A stretch of DNA of 64,000 bases from Pseudonocardia sulfidoxydans NBRC 16205 (GTDB taxonomy: Bacteria > Actinomycetota > Actinomycetes > Mycobacteriales > Pseudonocardiaceae): contig NZ_BJVJ01000001.1 in assembly GCF_007989085.1 (NCBI RefSeq), positions 213,105 through 277,104 of the forward strand, written 5' to 3'. Under the pieces are notes generated by a model that was given only the letters and a program-made list of their open reading frames with translations, did not search any database and was not told where the DNA came from. How positions within the stretch are numbered: the first letter of the stretch is position 1; the number at the start of each line of letters is the position of its first letter. Position numbers and translations under genes: made by a program. Of this stretch, positions 16,991 to 26,246 are shown piece after piece.

Positions 16991-18171
16991 GGCCGCAGCT
17001 CCTTCCAGGCGGCGACGATTGCGTCGGCGAACGCGGGGTCGTTGATGTGGTGGGGCACCCGGCGTACGACCCCCGGGCGCGCCACTGCGGACTCCACGGC
17101 CTCGAACAGGGCCGCGTCGGCCTCCGGATCGTGGAACGCCTGACCCGGTGCGTCGAGCGCGGAGACCCCGCCCTCGGGGATCAGGAACACCGCAGGCCCG
17201 GTCAACGCGTTCAGCTTGCGCGCCAGGAACTCCCCACAGGAACGGTTCTCGTCGGCCGCGGTCCGCATCAGCGTGACCTGCGCGTTGTGCTCGTAGAACG
17301 TCCGCCCGGCGAAGGCGGCGGGGACGGTGTCGGGCGCGCCGAAGTTGACCATGTCGAGGGCCCCGCAGGAGCCGACGTAGGGCACCCCGGTGCGGGCGAT
17401 CGCGTCGAGCCGGTCCTCGCCTGCCGCCATGACGCCGCCGACGAGCAGGTCCGCGACCTCGGTGGTGGTGACGTCGAGGACGGCGCCGATCAGGCCGTCG
17501 TCGACGAGCTTCTCCATCGCCTTCCCGCCGGTACCGGTGGCGTGGAAGACGAGCGGGTCGACGTCGTCGAGTCGTTCCAGCACCTGCGTCACCAGCGGCG
17601 TCGTCACCCCGAACATCGTGATGCCGACGGCGGGGCGGTCCGCCGCCGCGGGCACCGCGTTGGCCAGGGCGCCCGCGAGCATGTGCGCGGCGTTGCCGAG
17701 GACCTGCCGCGAGATGCGGTTGAGCCCGGCGACGTCGGTGACCGAGTGCAGCATCGCGATGTCGGCGGCGCCGACGTAGGGGGCGACGTCGCCGGACGCG
17801 ACGGTCGAGACCATCACCTTCGGGATGCCGACGGGCACTGCCCGCATCGCCGGGGTGATCAGCGCCGTCCCGCCCGAGCCGCCGAGCCCGAGGACGCCGC
17901 CGACGTCGTCGCGCGAGGCCAGGAATGCCTGCAGCGCAACGGCCATCGCGCCGACCGCGCTCCCCCGGTCACCGGTGAACACGGCGTCGGCGCCGTCGGG
18001 ATGGTGCGCGGCGACGTCGGCGGGCCCGACGTCGGCGGTCGACCGCGCAGCCTCCGAGGTGGACACGTCGACGGTCCGGACGTCTGCTCCGGCGGTCCGG
18101 AGCAGGCCGGCCACATAGGACAGCTCGGCCGACTTCGTGTCGAAGGTCCCGACGACGTAGGCGAGGCTCAC
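16987..18171 (-). CDS. UPF0261 / Tm-1-like ATP-binding domain protein
   Basis: A 394-residue protein: [25 protein letters not shown] at the N-terminus, [46 protein letters not shown] in the middle, and a second domain with [19 protein letters not shown] and [19 protein letters not shown]. These are the marks of UPF0261, the N-terminal ATP-binding half of tomato Tm-1. The GTG at 18171 was chosen because the family begins there. In-frame codons further upstream run into the palindromic repeat at 18378 and encode unrelated basic sequence. It is first of a three-gene coupled group (UPF0261, TIM barrel, SRPBCC). Confidence 0.82.
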   Translation of the reverse strand: MSLAYVVGTFDTKSAELSYVAGLLRTAGADVRTVDVSTSEAARSTADVGPADVAAHHPDGADAVFTGDRGSAVGAMAVALQAFLASRDDVGGVLGLGGSGGTALITPAMRAVPVGIPKVMVSTVASGDVAPYVGAADIAMLHSVTDVAGLNRISRQVLGNAAHMLAGALANAVPAAADRPAVGITMFGVTTPLVTQVLERLDDVDPLVFHATGTGGKAMEKLVDDGLIGAVLDVTTTEVADLLVGGVMAAGEDRLDAIARTGVPYVGSCGALDMVNFGAPDTVPAAFAGRTFYEHNAQVTLMRTAADENRSCGEFLARKLNALTGPAVFLIPEGGVSALDAPGQAFHDPEADAALFEAVESAVARPGVVRRVPHHINDPAFADAIVAAWKELRP

Positions 18172-18198
18172 GGGCTCCGTTCTAGCCGAACACCGACG

Positions 18199-18363
18199 AT
18201 GTTTCGACCCCTGGCGCTGCTCGACTCCCACCCCGATCTCGACCTGCGACACAACCGCGCGGTCATGGCGGCGGTCCCGGCGCCGTCGACGGCCGACGAG
18301 ACCTTCACGCGCCACGTCGAGATGCTGACGGCGTGGGTGCGGTCCCGCCTGTCCGGATCGTGA
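18199..18363 (+). CDS. Possible 54-residue small protein
   Basis: An ATG-started frame of 54 codons with about 90 percent G or C at third positions, unlike a random frame. The peptide begins [20 protein letters not shown] and ends with an amphipathic helix [15 protein letters not shown]. It starts only 27 bp from the divergent UPF0261 start, and its stop lies 14 nt before the palindrome at 18378, the spacing seen for the other palindromes. No family was recognised; it could be a gene fragment. Confidence 0.35.
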   Translation: MFRPLALLDSHPDLDLRHNRAVMAAVPAPSTADETFTRHVEMLTAWVRSRLSGS

Positions 18364-18377
18364 GCACTGCCCGGGTC

Positions 18378-18417
18378 GTGAGTGGCGATAGTCGCTACAG
18401 CGACTATCGCCACTCAC
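18378..18417. repeat. Dispersed palindromic element, copy 1
   Basis: A 40-bp near-perfect palindrome whose left half is GTGAGTGGCGATAGTCGCTA; the only mismatch is at the very centre (A opposite C). It lies 12 nt past the stop of the HTH gene (minus strand) and 14 nt past the stop of the possible small gene at 18199. Confidence 0.9.
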
Positions 18418-18429
18418 AGGGTCGTCGCA

Positions 18430-18804
18430 TCAGCAGCCGTCGAGGCGGCCGTAGGCGGTCTGCGGGGAGATCCGCGAAGCGCGGGCCATCGCCCGGATCT
18501 CCAGGCCCACCTGCTTGCCCCGGCACAGGAGCTCCTGCTGGCGGGTGCGCAGCTCGTCGATGCGGTCGGCCACCTCCGCCATCTCCGCGAGCAGCGCCTC
18601 CGCCTCCGGCCCCGCCCCGCTGCGGCTACGCCCCGCACCCGGGCGCGGCCAGGCGCGGACCTCCTCGGCGTCCCACAGCTTGCGCCGGCCACCGATGTCG
18701 AGCGGGCCCGGCGCCTGCCCACGTGACACGTAGCCCAGCCACGTCGTGGTTTTGACCCCCCAGGCCTGGGCACACTCGTCGCTCGTCCAGGTCTCGCCGC
18801 TCAT
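18430..18804 (-). CDS. Small HTH DNA-binding protein with a coiled coil
   Basis: A 124-residue protein. Residues 1-60 (TWTSDECAQAWGVKTTTWLGYVSRGQAPGP, then GGRRKLWDAEEVRAW) look like a MerR/excisionase-type winged HTH. Residues about 68-100 form a likely coiled coil (EAEALLAEMAEVADRIDELRTRQQELL). The C-terminal IRAMARASRISPQTAYGRLDG could be a second HTH. Family not recognised precisely. Three 10-bp-spaced direct repeats lie just upstream of its ATG (18808-18835), which suggests autoregulation. Confidence 0.65.
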   Translation of the reverse strand: MSGETWTSDECAQAWGVKTTTWLGYVSRGQAPGPLDIGGRRKLWDAEEVRAWPRPGAGRSRSGAGPEAEALLAEMAEVADRIDELRTRQQELLCRGKQVGLEIRAMARASRISPQTAYGRLDGC

Positions 18805-18807
18805 GGG

Positions 18808-18835
18808 CGTACATCATCGTCCATCGACGTCCATC
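18808..18835. promoter_or_regulatory. Three 8-bp direct repeats with 10-bp period upstream of the HTH gene
   Basis: CGTACATC (18808), CGTCCATC (18818) and CGTCCATC (18828) recur exactly every 10 bp, so they face the same side of the helix. They end 3 nt from the start codon of the HTH gene on the minus strand. A site for several copies of a small DNA-binding protein is the simplest reading. Confidence 0.5.
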
Positions 18836-18883
18836 ATGGTCGATACGGCCGGGCAAACACATCCAGACATACCCGGGATCGAA

Positions 18884-18889
18884 TACTCT
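18884..18889 (+). promoter_or_regulatory. Leaderless -10 element for the PadR gene
   Basis: TACTCT matches TANNNT and sits 7 nt before the GTG at 18897, with no ribosome-binding site between. This is the usual geometry of leaderless actinobacterial transcripts and supports the chosen start. Confidence 0.5.
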
Positions 18890-18896
18890 GACCGCC

Positions 18897-19553
18897 GTGC
18901 CCGCCCGATCGAGGTCCAACGCGCTCGCCCTCGCCGTACTCAGTCTGCTCACCGAGCGCCCGATGCACCCCTACGAGATGGCGACAACGCTGCGCAGCCG
19001 GGCCAAGGAGGAGAGCATCAAGCTCAACTACGGCTCGCTGTACTCGGTCGTCGACTCGCTGGCCAAGCGTGGGCTGATCGAGCCGGCGGAGACGCTGCGC
19101 GACGGGCGGCGCCCCGAACGCACCGTCTACACCGTCACCGAGCCGGGGCGGGTGGAGTTCGCGGACTGGCTGAGCGAGCTGATCTCGGTGCCCGTCAAGG
19201 AGTTCACCAGCTTCGAGGCGGCGCTGTCGATGCTGCCGGGCCTGCCACCCGACGTCGTCGCCGGCCTGCTGCGGCTGCGCGTGCACCGGCTCTCCTCGAT
19301 GATCGACGGGGGCGCGTCAGCGCTGCGCCGTGGCGAGAGCGAGGGCCTGCCCCGGCTGATGTCGATCGAGTTCGAGTACCGCCTCACGCTGGCCCGCGCC
19401 GAGCTCACCTTCGTCGAGGCGCTGCTCGCCGACCTCGATGCCGGCACGCTCGAGGGCTACGAGCTGTGGCGCACGGTCCACCAGACCGGGGAGATGCCGC
19501 CGGACGACGAGGTCCTCGCCCGGATCGCCGCGGAGCGCGGGCCCACGAACTGA
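18897..19553 (+). CDS. PadR-family transcriptional regulator
   Basis: A 218-residue protein with a winged HTH typical of PadR (LAVLSLLTERPMHPYEMATTLRSRAKEESIKLNYGSLYSVVDSLAKRGLIEP, then RRPERTVYTVTEPGR) and a C-terminal helical dimer domain (Vir_Act_alpha_C-like). Such proteins repress efflux or detoxification genes. It lies just upstream of the DrrAB-like ABC exporter, and three TGACRTCA boxes begin at its stop codon. Repression of that exporter on binding of a toxic compound is the likely role. Confidence 0.88.
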   Translation: MPARSRSNALALAVLSLLTERPMHPYEMATTLRSRAKEESIKLNYGSLYSVVDSLAKRGLIEPAETLRDGRRPERTVYTVTEPGRVEFADWLSELISVPVKEFTSFEAALSMLPGLPPDVVAGLLRLRVHRLSSMIDGGASALRRGESEGLPRLMSIEFEYRLTLARAELTFVEALLADLDAGTLEGYELWRTVHQTGEMPPDDEVLARIAAERGPTN

Positions 19554-19581
19554 CATCACTCTGACGTCATACTTGACGTCA
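19551..19581. promoter_or_regulatory. Triple TGACRTCA operator candidate before the ABC exporter
   Basis: TGACATCA (19551-19558), TGACGTCA (19562-19569) and TGACGTCA (19574-19581) are spaced 11 and 12 bp apart. The last two are perfect 8-bp palindromes. The first overlaps the stop codon of the PadR gene. A PadR-controlled site for the exporter operon is inferred. Confidence 0.55.
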
Positions 19582-19632
19582 TGTACTCGAACTCGGATAC
19601 TCGCGCACGGACAGATGTCCGACCGAAGAAAA

Positions 19633-19665
19633 CCCCGGCCGGGTGCGGCTACACCCGGGCCGGGG
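19633..19665. other. Strong hairpin in the ABC exporter leader
   Basis: CCCCGGCCGGGTG pairs with CACCC-G-GGCCGGGG (13-bp stem with one bulged G, 6-nt loop). On the minus strand it would be followed by TTTTCTT, as in an intrinsic terminator, but no minus-strand gene ends here. On the + strand it lies in the leader of the exporter genes, about 95 nt before the start, and could act as an attenuator. Confidence 0.4.
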
Positions 19666-19758
19666 CCCCGTTCCCAGGTCGGCCCGCACGCGGTGCGACC
19701 CAGGGCACCTTCACGATAGCCGCGGACGGGCCGCCCGGATCAGGCGAAGGGCTGCCGT

Positions 19759-20709
19759 ATGCACACCGCGATCCAGGCCGAGGCGCTCGTCAAGCGCTAC
19801 GGCGACGTCACCGCGCTCGACGGGCTCACCGTCGACGTCGCACCCGGCACCGTGTTCGGCCTGCTCGGGCCCAACGGTGCGGGCAAGTCGACGACCGTCA
19901 AGGTGCTCACCACGCTCACCAGGCCCGACTCCGGCACCGCGACCGTCGCCGGACACGACGTCGCCGCCGAGCCCGCACAGGTGCGCCGCAACATCGGCGT
20001 CGTCACGCAGCGGGCCGCCACCGACCCGCAGGCCACCGGCCGGGAGAACCTGGTGCTGGCCGGACGGCTGCAGGGTCTGTCCGGCGCCGAGGCGCGCACC
20101 CGGGCCGACGCCCTGCTCGCCCGCTTCGGCGTCGCCGACGCCGCGGGCCGCGTCGTACGCACCTGGTCCGGCGGTATGGCGCGCAAACTCGACGTCGCCA
20201 TGGGCCTCGTGCACCGTCCGCCGGTGCTCTTCCTCGACGAACCGACGACCGGGCTGGACCCGCAGGCCCGCGCCGACCTGTGGACCGAGATCGCCGCCCT
20301 GGCCCGCGACGAGGGCACCACCGTCCTGCTCACCACGCACTACCTCGAGGAGGCCGACCAGCTCGCCGAGCGGGTGGCGATCGTCGACCACGGGCGGGTC
20401 GTCGCGACCGGGACGCCCGACGCGCTCAAGAGCGACCTGCGCGGGGACACCGTCGTCGTCGGCCTCGCCCCTTCCGACGACCCGTCGCTCGCGGCCGCCG
20501 TGCTGCACCGGGCCGGGGTCGGTGACGTCACCACCGAGGGGCGGGCCCTGCGCGCCCGCGTCGACGACGGCGCCCAGGCCGTCCCCGGGCTGCTCGCGGC
20601 GCTGGAACGGGGTGGCGTGAGCGTCGCGGCGATCAGCGTCGCCCGCCCGTCGCTCGACGACGTCTACCTGCGCCTCACGGGGCGCACGCTCGCCGAGGTC
20701 GCGGCATGA
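19759..20709 (+). CDS. ABC exporter ATP-binding protein, DrrA-like
   Basis: A 316-residue ATPase with Walker A GLLGPNGAGKSTT, signature TWSGGMARKLDVAM, Walker B VLFLDEPTTGLDPQ and H-loop LTTHYLEEAD, plus the C-terminal extension typical of DrrA (daunorubicin resistance) proteins, ending RPSLDDVYLRLTGRTL. It powers the membrane subunit encoded at 20706, with which it overlaps by 4 nt. Drug or lipid export is the usual role. Probably controlled by the PadR protein upstream. Confidence 0.9.
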   Translation: MHTAIQAEALVKRYGDVTALDGLTVDVAPGTVFGLLGPNGAGKSTTVKVLTTLTRPDSGTATVAGHDVAAEPAQVRRNIGVVTQRAATDPQATGRENLVLAGRLQGLSGAEARTRADALLARFGVADAAGRVVRTWSGGMARKLDVAMGLVHRPPVLFLDEPTTGLDPQARADLWTEIAALARDEGTTVLLTTHYLEEADQLAERVAIVDHGRVVATGTPDALKSDLRGDTVVVGLAPSDDPSLAAAVLHRAGVGDVTTEGRALRARVDDGAQAVPGLLAALERGGVSVAAISVARPSLDDVYLRLTGRTLAEVAA

Positions 20710-21482
20710 CCACCCTCGTCCCGCACACCGTCCATCTCACGGGCCGGCACGTCCGCGGCTTCCTGCGCCAGCCCGCGTTCGTGATCGTGACGTTGGTGCA
20801 GCCGCTGATCTGGCTGCTGCTGTTCGGTCAGCTCTTCCGCGCCGTCGTGGCGCTGCCCGGCTTCGGCGCCGGGTCCTACCTGGAGTTCCTGGCGCCCGGC
20901 GTCGTGATCATGACGGTGCTGTTCTCCAGCGGCTGGTCGGGCATGGCGTTCATCGAGGACATGGACCGCGGCGTCATGGACCGCATGCTGTCCTCGCCTG
21001 CGAGCCGCGGCGCGATGATGGGCTCGTCGGTGGCCTACACCGGCTTCACGACGGTCATCCAGTCGCTGGTCATCGTGGTCGTCGCGGTGGCGTCGGGGGC
21101 ACGGTTCGCGGGCGGCGTCGTCGGCGTGCTGGTCATGCTGGTGGCCGCGGTGCTGCTCGCGGCGGCGTTCGGGTCGCTGTCCAACGGCGTCGCACTGCTG
21201 GTGCGTCGACGCGAGGCCCTCATCGGCTTCTCGACGATGCTGACGCTGCCGCTGTCGTTCCTCTCGTCGGCGATCATCGCCCGCGAGGCGATGCCCGGCT
21301 GGATCCAGGCCGTCGCGACCTGGAACCCGGTCGACTGGGCCGTGACGGCGAGCCGGTCGGCGCTGTCGGCCGATCCCGACCCGGCCGGCATCGGATGGCG
21401 GCTGCTCGGGCTCGCGGTCGTCGCGCTCGCGCTGTCGGCGCTCGCGACCAGGGCGTTCCGCGCGTACCAGCGTTCGGTCTGA
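20706..21482 (+). CDS. ABC exporter permease, DrrB-like
   Basis: A 258-residue ABC-2-type permease with about six membrane helices and the family motif region FLAPGVVIMTVLFSSGWSGMAFIEDMDRGVMDRMLSSPASRGAMMGS. Its start overlaps the ATPase gene (ATGA). Together they form an ATP-driven exporter of a hydrophobic compound across the cytoplasmic membrane; the substrate is unknown. Confidence 0.9.
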   Translation: MTTLVPHTVHLTGRHVRGFLRQPAFVIVTLVQPLIWLLLFGQLFRAVVALPGFGAGSYLEFLAPGVVIMTVLFSSGWSGMAFIEDMDRGVMDRMLSSPASRGAMMGSSVAYTGFTTVIQSLVIVVVAVASGARFAGGVVGVLVMLVAAVLLAAAFGSLSNGVALLVRRREALIGFSTMLTLPLSFLSSAIIAREAMPGWIQAVATWNPVDWAVTASRSALSADPDPAGIGWRLLGLAVVALALSALATRAFRAYQRSV

Positions 21483-21489
21483 GGCGACG

Positions 21490-21525
21490 GAGAGGCCCGG
21501 ACACCCCGGGTGTCCGGGCCCTCTC
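21490..21525. terminator. Bidirectional terminator hairpin
   Basis: GAGAGG-CCCGGACACCC pairs with GGGTGTCCGGGCCCTCTC: about 17 bp with one bulged base and a minimal loop, in the 56-bp gap between two converging genes (ends at 21482 and 21539). No T-run follows, as is common in actinobacteria. Confidence 0.7.
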
Positions 21526-21538
21526 ACGGGAGCGTCGG

Positions 21539-22921
21539 TCAGCCGACCTTCGACAGCCGCGTGCGGGTGTCGGTCGCTGCGCCGTCGGCAGCCTTGGCCG
21601 CCGCGGCCCCCAGCTCGGACGCGCGCGCGGCGAGGTCACCGCGCAGCTTCGCGGCCTGCTCGGCGGCCTCGGACGCCAGCGTCGACAGCTGGTCGACGTA
21701 GCCCGGTGCCTTCTTCCGCGCCTTGGCCGCCGCCTTCGTGGCCTGCTTCTCCCACGCGGCGCGCCGCTTCTCGGCAGCCTTCAGCAGTTTCCTGCCGCGC
21801 CTGCCCGCCTCGGCCTGCAGGTCCCCGCCGTGCTCGGCGAGCAGCGCCTGCCACTTCACACCCCGCTTCTCGACGAGCTTCTGCAGCCGCTCCCCGTGCT
21901 TGTCGGCGCGGCGCTGCAGGCGGGCGGCCCGCTCACTGGCGTCGGCGGACCGGTCGGCGATGTCGTCGCTCAGCTCGGCGGCCCTGGCCATGAGGGTGTC
22001 GCGCAGGTCGGGGGCCCGGTCGGCCACCGTCGCCGAGACCTTCGACGCGCGGTCGGCCAGCTGCGCGCCGACGTCGGGAGCCCTGTCAGCAAGTTTGGTG
22101 GCGCGATCGGCGAGAGCCGCACCGACCTCCGGCGCCTTCTCCGCGATCACCGCGCCCGCCTTCGTGGCCCGGTCGGCGACGGCCGCGCCCACGACCGGTG
22201 CCCGCTCGGCGACGGCCGCGCCCACCGCCGAGGCCCGGTCGGCCAGCGCCGCACCGGCCTCCGACGCCTTGTCGGCGAGCCCCGACGACTTCGCCGACGC
22301 GGCGACGCCCGGCGCGAGACCGGCGAGCCCGGCCGCGATCCCGGACACCGCGCCGCCCGCGTCGTGGGCGGCGCCCGCGACCCGGCCGGAGATGTCGTGC
22401 GCGGCCCCGGTCACGGCGTCGACGCGTTCCCCCGCCGCCGCGGCGGCGAGCCGGGCGGTCCGCCTGCCCCGGTAGGCGACGGACGGCTTGCCGTGGGTGT
22501 CGGCGGCGGCGATGAGCAGCCCGCCGAGCAGCCCGACGTTCTTCAGGAAATGGATCTGCTGCGCCTTGCGCTCCTCGGGGTCCTCGATCTCCCAGAAGCG
22601 GTGCCCGGCCAGCGTCGTCGGGACGAGGCTCGCGGCCAGCGCCGTCGACGCCAGCCGTGGCGTCTTGCCCAGCGCGAGCAGGGACCCCGCGGCGATCTTC
22701 ACCACGGCGTCGACCTTCACGAGCATCTCGGCGTCGGGCCGGGAGTCGATCGGCGTCACCTCGACGGCCTTGTCCAGCACCGGGTCGAGCGCGGGCGCCG
22801 CGGCGTCGAGCACGGGCTTCGCGGCTTGCGCGTGACCCTCGGGGGCGCGCAGAGCGGAGATGCCGCCACTGATGAACATGGCGGCGAGCATGGGTCTGGC
22901 TACACGTCGCAGGACCGGCAT
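21539..22921 (-). CDS. DoxX-family membrane protein with a long 11-residue-repeat tail
   Basis: A 460-residue protein. Residues 1-150 are a DoxX-type membrane domain (RRVARPMLAAMFISGGISALRAPEGHA, VKIAAGSLLALGKTPRLASTALAASLVPTTLAGHRFW, HFLKNVGLLGGLLIAAADTHGKPS). Residues 215-331 are ten or so tandem 11-residue units of the type LADRAxxVGAA, broken once by a 7-residue unit; residues 332-460 are a highly charged, Ala/Lys-rich helix. The 11-mer period is that of LEA group 3 and apolipoprotein-like amphipathic helices. A membrane-anchored protein whose tail lies on a membrane surface or forms a coil is inferred. Known DoxX proteins (about 130-180 residues) lack this tail. Confidence 0.75.
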   Translation of the reverse strand: MPVLRRVARPMLAAMFISGGISALRAPEGHAQAAKPVLDAAAPALDPVLDKAVEVTPIDSRPDAEMLVKVDAVVKIAAGSLLALGKTPRLASTALAASLVPTTLAGHRFWEIEDPEERKAQQIHFLKNVGLLGGLLIAAADTHGKPSVAYRGRRTARLAAAAAGERVDAVTGAAHDISGRVAGAAHDAGGAVSGIAAGLAGLAPGVAASAKSSGLADKASEAGAALADRASAVGAAVAERAPVVGAAVADRATKAGAVIAEKAPEVGAALADRATKLADRAPDVGAQLADRASKVSATVADRAPDLRDTLMARAAELSDDIADRSADASERAARLQRRADKHGERLQKLVEKRGVKWQALLAEHGGDLQAEAGRRGRKLLKAAEKRRAAWEKQATKAAAKARKKAPGYVDQLSTLASEAAEQAAKLRGDLAARASELGAAAAKAADGAATDTRTRLSKVG

Positions 22922-22983
22922 GCCCGCACGTTCCCCGCCACCGGAAACGCCAAACCCGTCCGCCGATGGGCCATAGTTCTGGT

Positions 22984-23970
22984 GTGAGCGCGCAGCCCGG
23001 CAACCATGCGATCGGCCTCGACATCGGCGGCACCAACATCCGCGGCGCGGTCGTCGGTGACGACGGCACGATCCTGGCCGAGGTGTCGGAGCGGACGCCG
23101 GAGACCTCCGACGGCACCACGATGACGAAGCTCCTGCTGGGCATCACCCAGCACCTGCTGACCGCTCATCCCGAGGTCGGCGCCATCGGCGTGGGCGCGG
23201 CGGGGATCGTCGAGTGGCCGGCCGGCCTGATCCGCTGGGCGCCCAACAACACCTACCGGAACTGGCGGGTCCGCGACGAGCTGGAGGAGGCCACCGGGCT
23301 GCCCGCGACCGTCGACAACGACGCCAACGTCGCCGCCCTCGCCGAGGCCCGGCTGGGCAGGGACCGCCTGCGCGAGATGGTGTTCCTCACCGTCGGGACC
23401 GGCGTCGGCGGCGGGCTGGTGCTGGGCGGCGTCATCTACCGCGGCCCGACGGGGCGGGGCGGGGAGCTGGGGCACATCATCGTGGCCCCCGACGGGCCGG
23501 TGTGCGGCTGCGGCAACCGCGGCTGCCTGGAAGCCGTCGCCTCCGGGACGGCGCTGGACCGGATGGCGCGCGAGGCCGCCGCCGCCGACCCCGGCGGCGC
23601 GATCGCCCGGATCGCCCGCGACGAGCACGACGGGCACGTCACCGGCCACGCCGTCACCCGCGCCACCGAGCTGGGCGACCCCACCGCGCTCGGCCTGTTC
23701 GCGACCCTGGGCCGCTGGCTCGGCATCGGCATCGCGTCGTTGACCAACATGCTGGAGATCGAGGCCGTCGTCATCGGCGGTGGCCTGGTCACCACGGGCG
23801 ACCTGCTGCTCGACCCCGCCCGTGCTGCCTACCTCGAACACGCCTACGCCCGGGAGGCGCGGCCGGTCGCCGAGGTACGGCCGGGGACGTTCGGCACGGA
23901 CGCGGGCGTCGTCGGCGCCGCGCTGCTCGGGCTGGAGCACGCGCACGACGGCGAGGTCCACGCCCGATAG
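22984..23970 (+). CDS. ROK-family sugar kinase (glucokinase-like)
   Basis: A ROK kinase of 328 residues from the GTG at 22984; an ATG at 22966 is also in frame. Phosphate-1 motif AIGLDIGGTNIRGAVV, catalytic Asp in ATVDNDANVAALAEA, GTGVGGGLVLGG, and the ROK zinc signature ELGHIIVAPDGPVCGCGNRGCLEAVASG with its three Cys and His. It phosphorylates a hexose, most likely glucose. A CATAGT element 6 nt before the GTG fits leaderless expression. The next gene's start lies 10 nt past its stop. Confidence 0.88.
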   Translation: MSAQPGNHAIGLDIGGTNIRGAVVGDDGTILAEVSERTPETSDGTTMTKLLLGITQHLLTAHPEVGAIGVGAAGIVEWPAGLIRWAPNNTYRNWRVRDELEEATGLPATVDNDANVAALAEARLGRDRLREMVFLTVGTGVGGGLVLGGVIYRGPTGRGGELGHIIVAPDGPVCGCGNRGCLEAVASGTALDRMAREAAAADPGGAIARIARDEHDGHVTGHAVTRATELGDPTALGLFATLGRWLGIGIASLTNMLEIEAVVIGGGLVTTGDLLLDPARAAYLEHAYAREARPVAEVRPGTFGTDAGVVGAALLGLEHAHDGEVHAR

Positions 23971-23973
23971 GTT
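23968..23973 (+). promoter_or_regulatory. Leaderless -10 element for the phosphatase gene
   Basis: TAGGTT (TANNNT) begins with the TAG stop codon of the ROK kinase gene and lies 6 nt before the GTG at 23980. The stop codon thus doubles as part of a promoter. Confidence 0.4.
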
Positions 23974-23979
23974 GACCCG

Positions 23980-25625
<1,646 letters not shown>

Positions 25626-25629
<4 letters not shown>

Positions 25630-26195
25630 CGGTAGGACACTCCCCCAGTACGGCCGCGCCGCTGCGCGGCGCCCCGGCTCCCGACGTCGAGGGCACCGAC
25701 GCGCTCGCCGGGCAGGTCGTCGTGCTGCGCCCCACCGGGTCCGAGCACGTCAGCGCGTTCATCGACATCCTGCGCCACCCCGAGGTCGAGCGCTGGTGGG
25801 GTGGCTACGACCTGGAGCGGGTGCGCCGGGAGCTGCTCGGCCCGCACGGCTACGCCGTGGAGCTGGCGGGCGACGTCATCGGGCTGGTGATCTTCCACGA
25901 GGAGGACGATCCCGACTACCGGCACGCGGGCGTCGACATCGCGCTGCATCCAGACGCGCACGGCCAGGGCCTCGGTGCCGACGCCCTGCGCACCCTCGTC
26001 CGGTACCTGTTCACCCGGCGCGACCATCACCGCATCGTCATCGACCCGGCCGCCACCAACGAGCGCGCGATCCGCAGCTACGAGCGCGTCGGGTTCCGGC
26101 CGGTCGGGGTGATGCGCCGCTACGAGCGCGGCGCAGACGGCACCTGGCACGACGGCCTGCTGATGGACCTGCTGCGCGAGGACTTCCCGGGCTGA
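25626..26195 (+). CDS. GNAT-family N-acetyltransferase, RimJ/AAC(6')-like
   Basis: A 189-residue protein with a GNAT core: VVVLRPTGSEHVSAFIDILRHPEVERWWGGYDLERV at the start, the acetyl-CoA loop HPDAHGQGLGADALRTLVRYLF, and NERAIRSYERVGFRPVGVMRRYERGADGTWHDGLLMDLL at the end. This resembles aminoglycoside 6'-N-acetyltransferases and RimJ-like enzymes; the substrate is undefined. Coupled to the phosphatase gene (ATGA). A palindromic element starts 9 nt past its stop. Confidence 0.85.
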
Positions 26196-26204
26196 CCCGC
26201 CGGT

Positions 26205-26246
26205 TGTGAGTGGCAATAGTCGCTATAGCGACTATTGCCACTCACA
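26205..26246. repeat. Dispersed palindromic element, copy 2
   Basis: A 42-bp perfect palindrome (left half begins TGTGAGTGGCAATAGTCGCT). It lies between converging genes: it starts 9 nt after the GNAT stop and contains the TGA stop of the TetR gene (26242-26244). Relative to copies 1 and 3, the G at position 10 of the element is A and its mirror C is T, a compensated change. Confidence 0.95.

Noticed and set aside
18378..18417. Open reading frames running through the palindromes that suggest extra N- or C-terminal peptides such as [13 protein letters not shown] or VAIVAIATIATH
   Set aside because: The palindrome is open in two frames on both strands, so it creates false starts and extensions for neighbouring genes; family-based starts were used instead.
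22966..22984. ATG at 22966 as start of the ROK kinase
   Set aside because: It lies upstream of the CATAGT element and adds residues not typical of the family; the GTG at 22984 fits a leaderless start better, though the choice is not certain.
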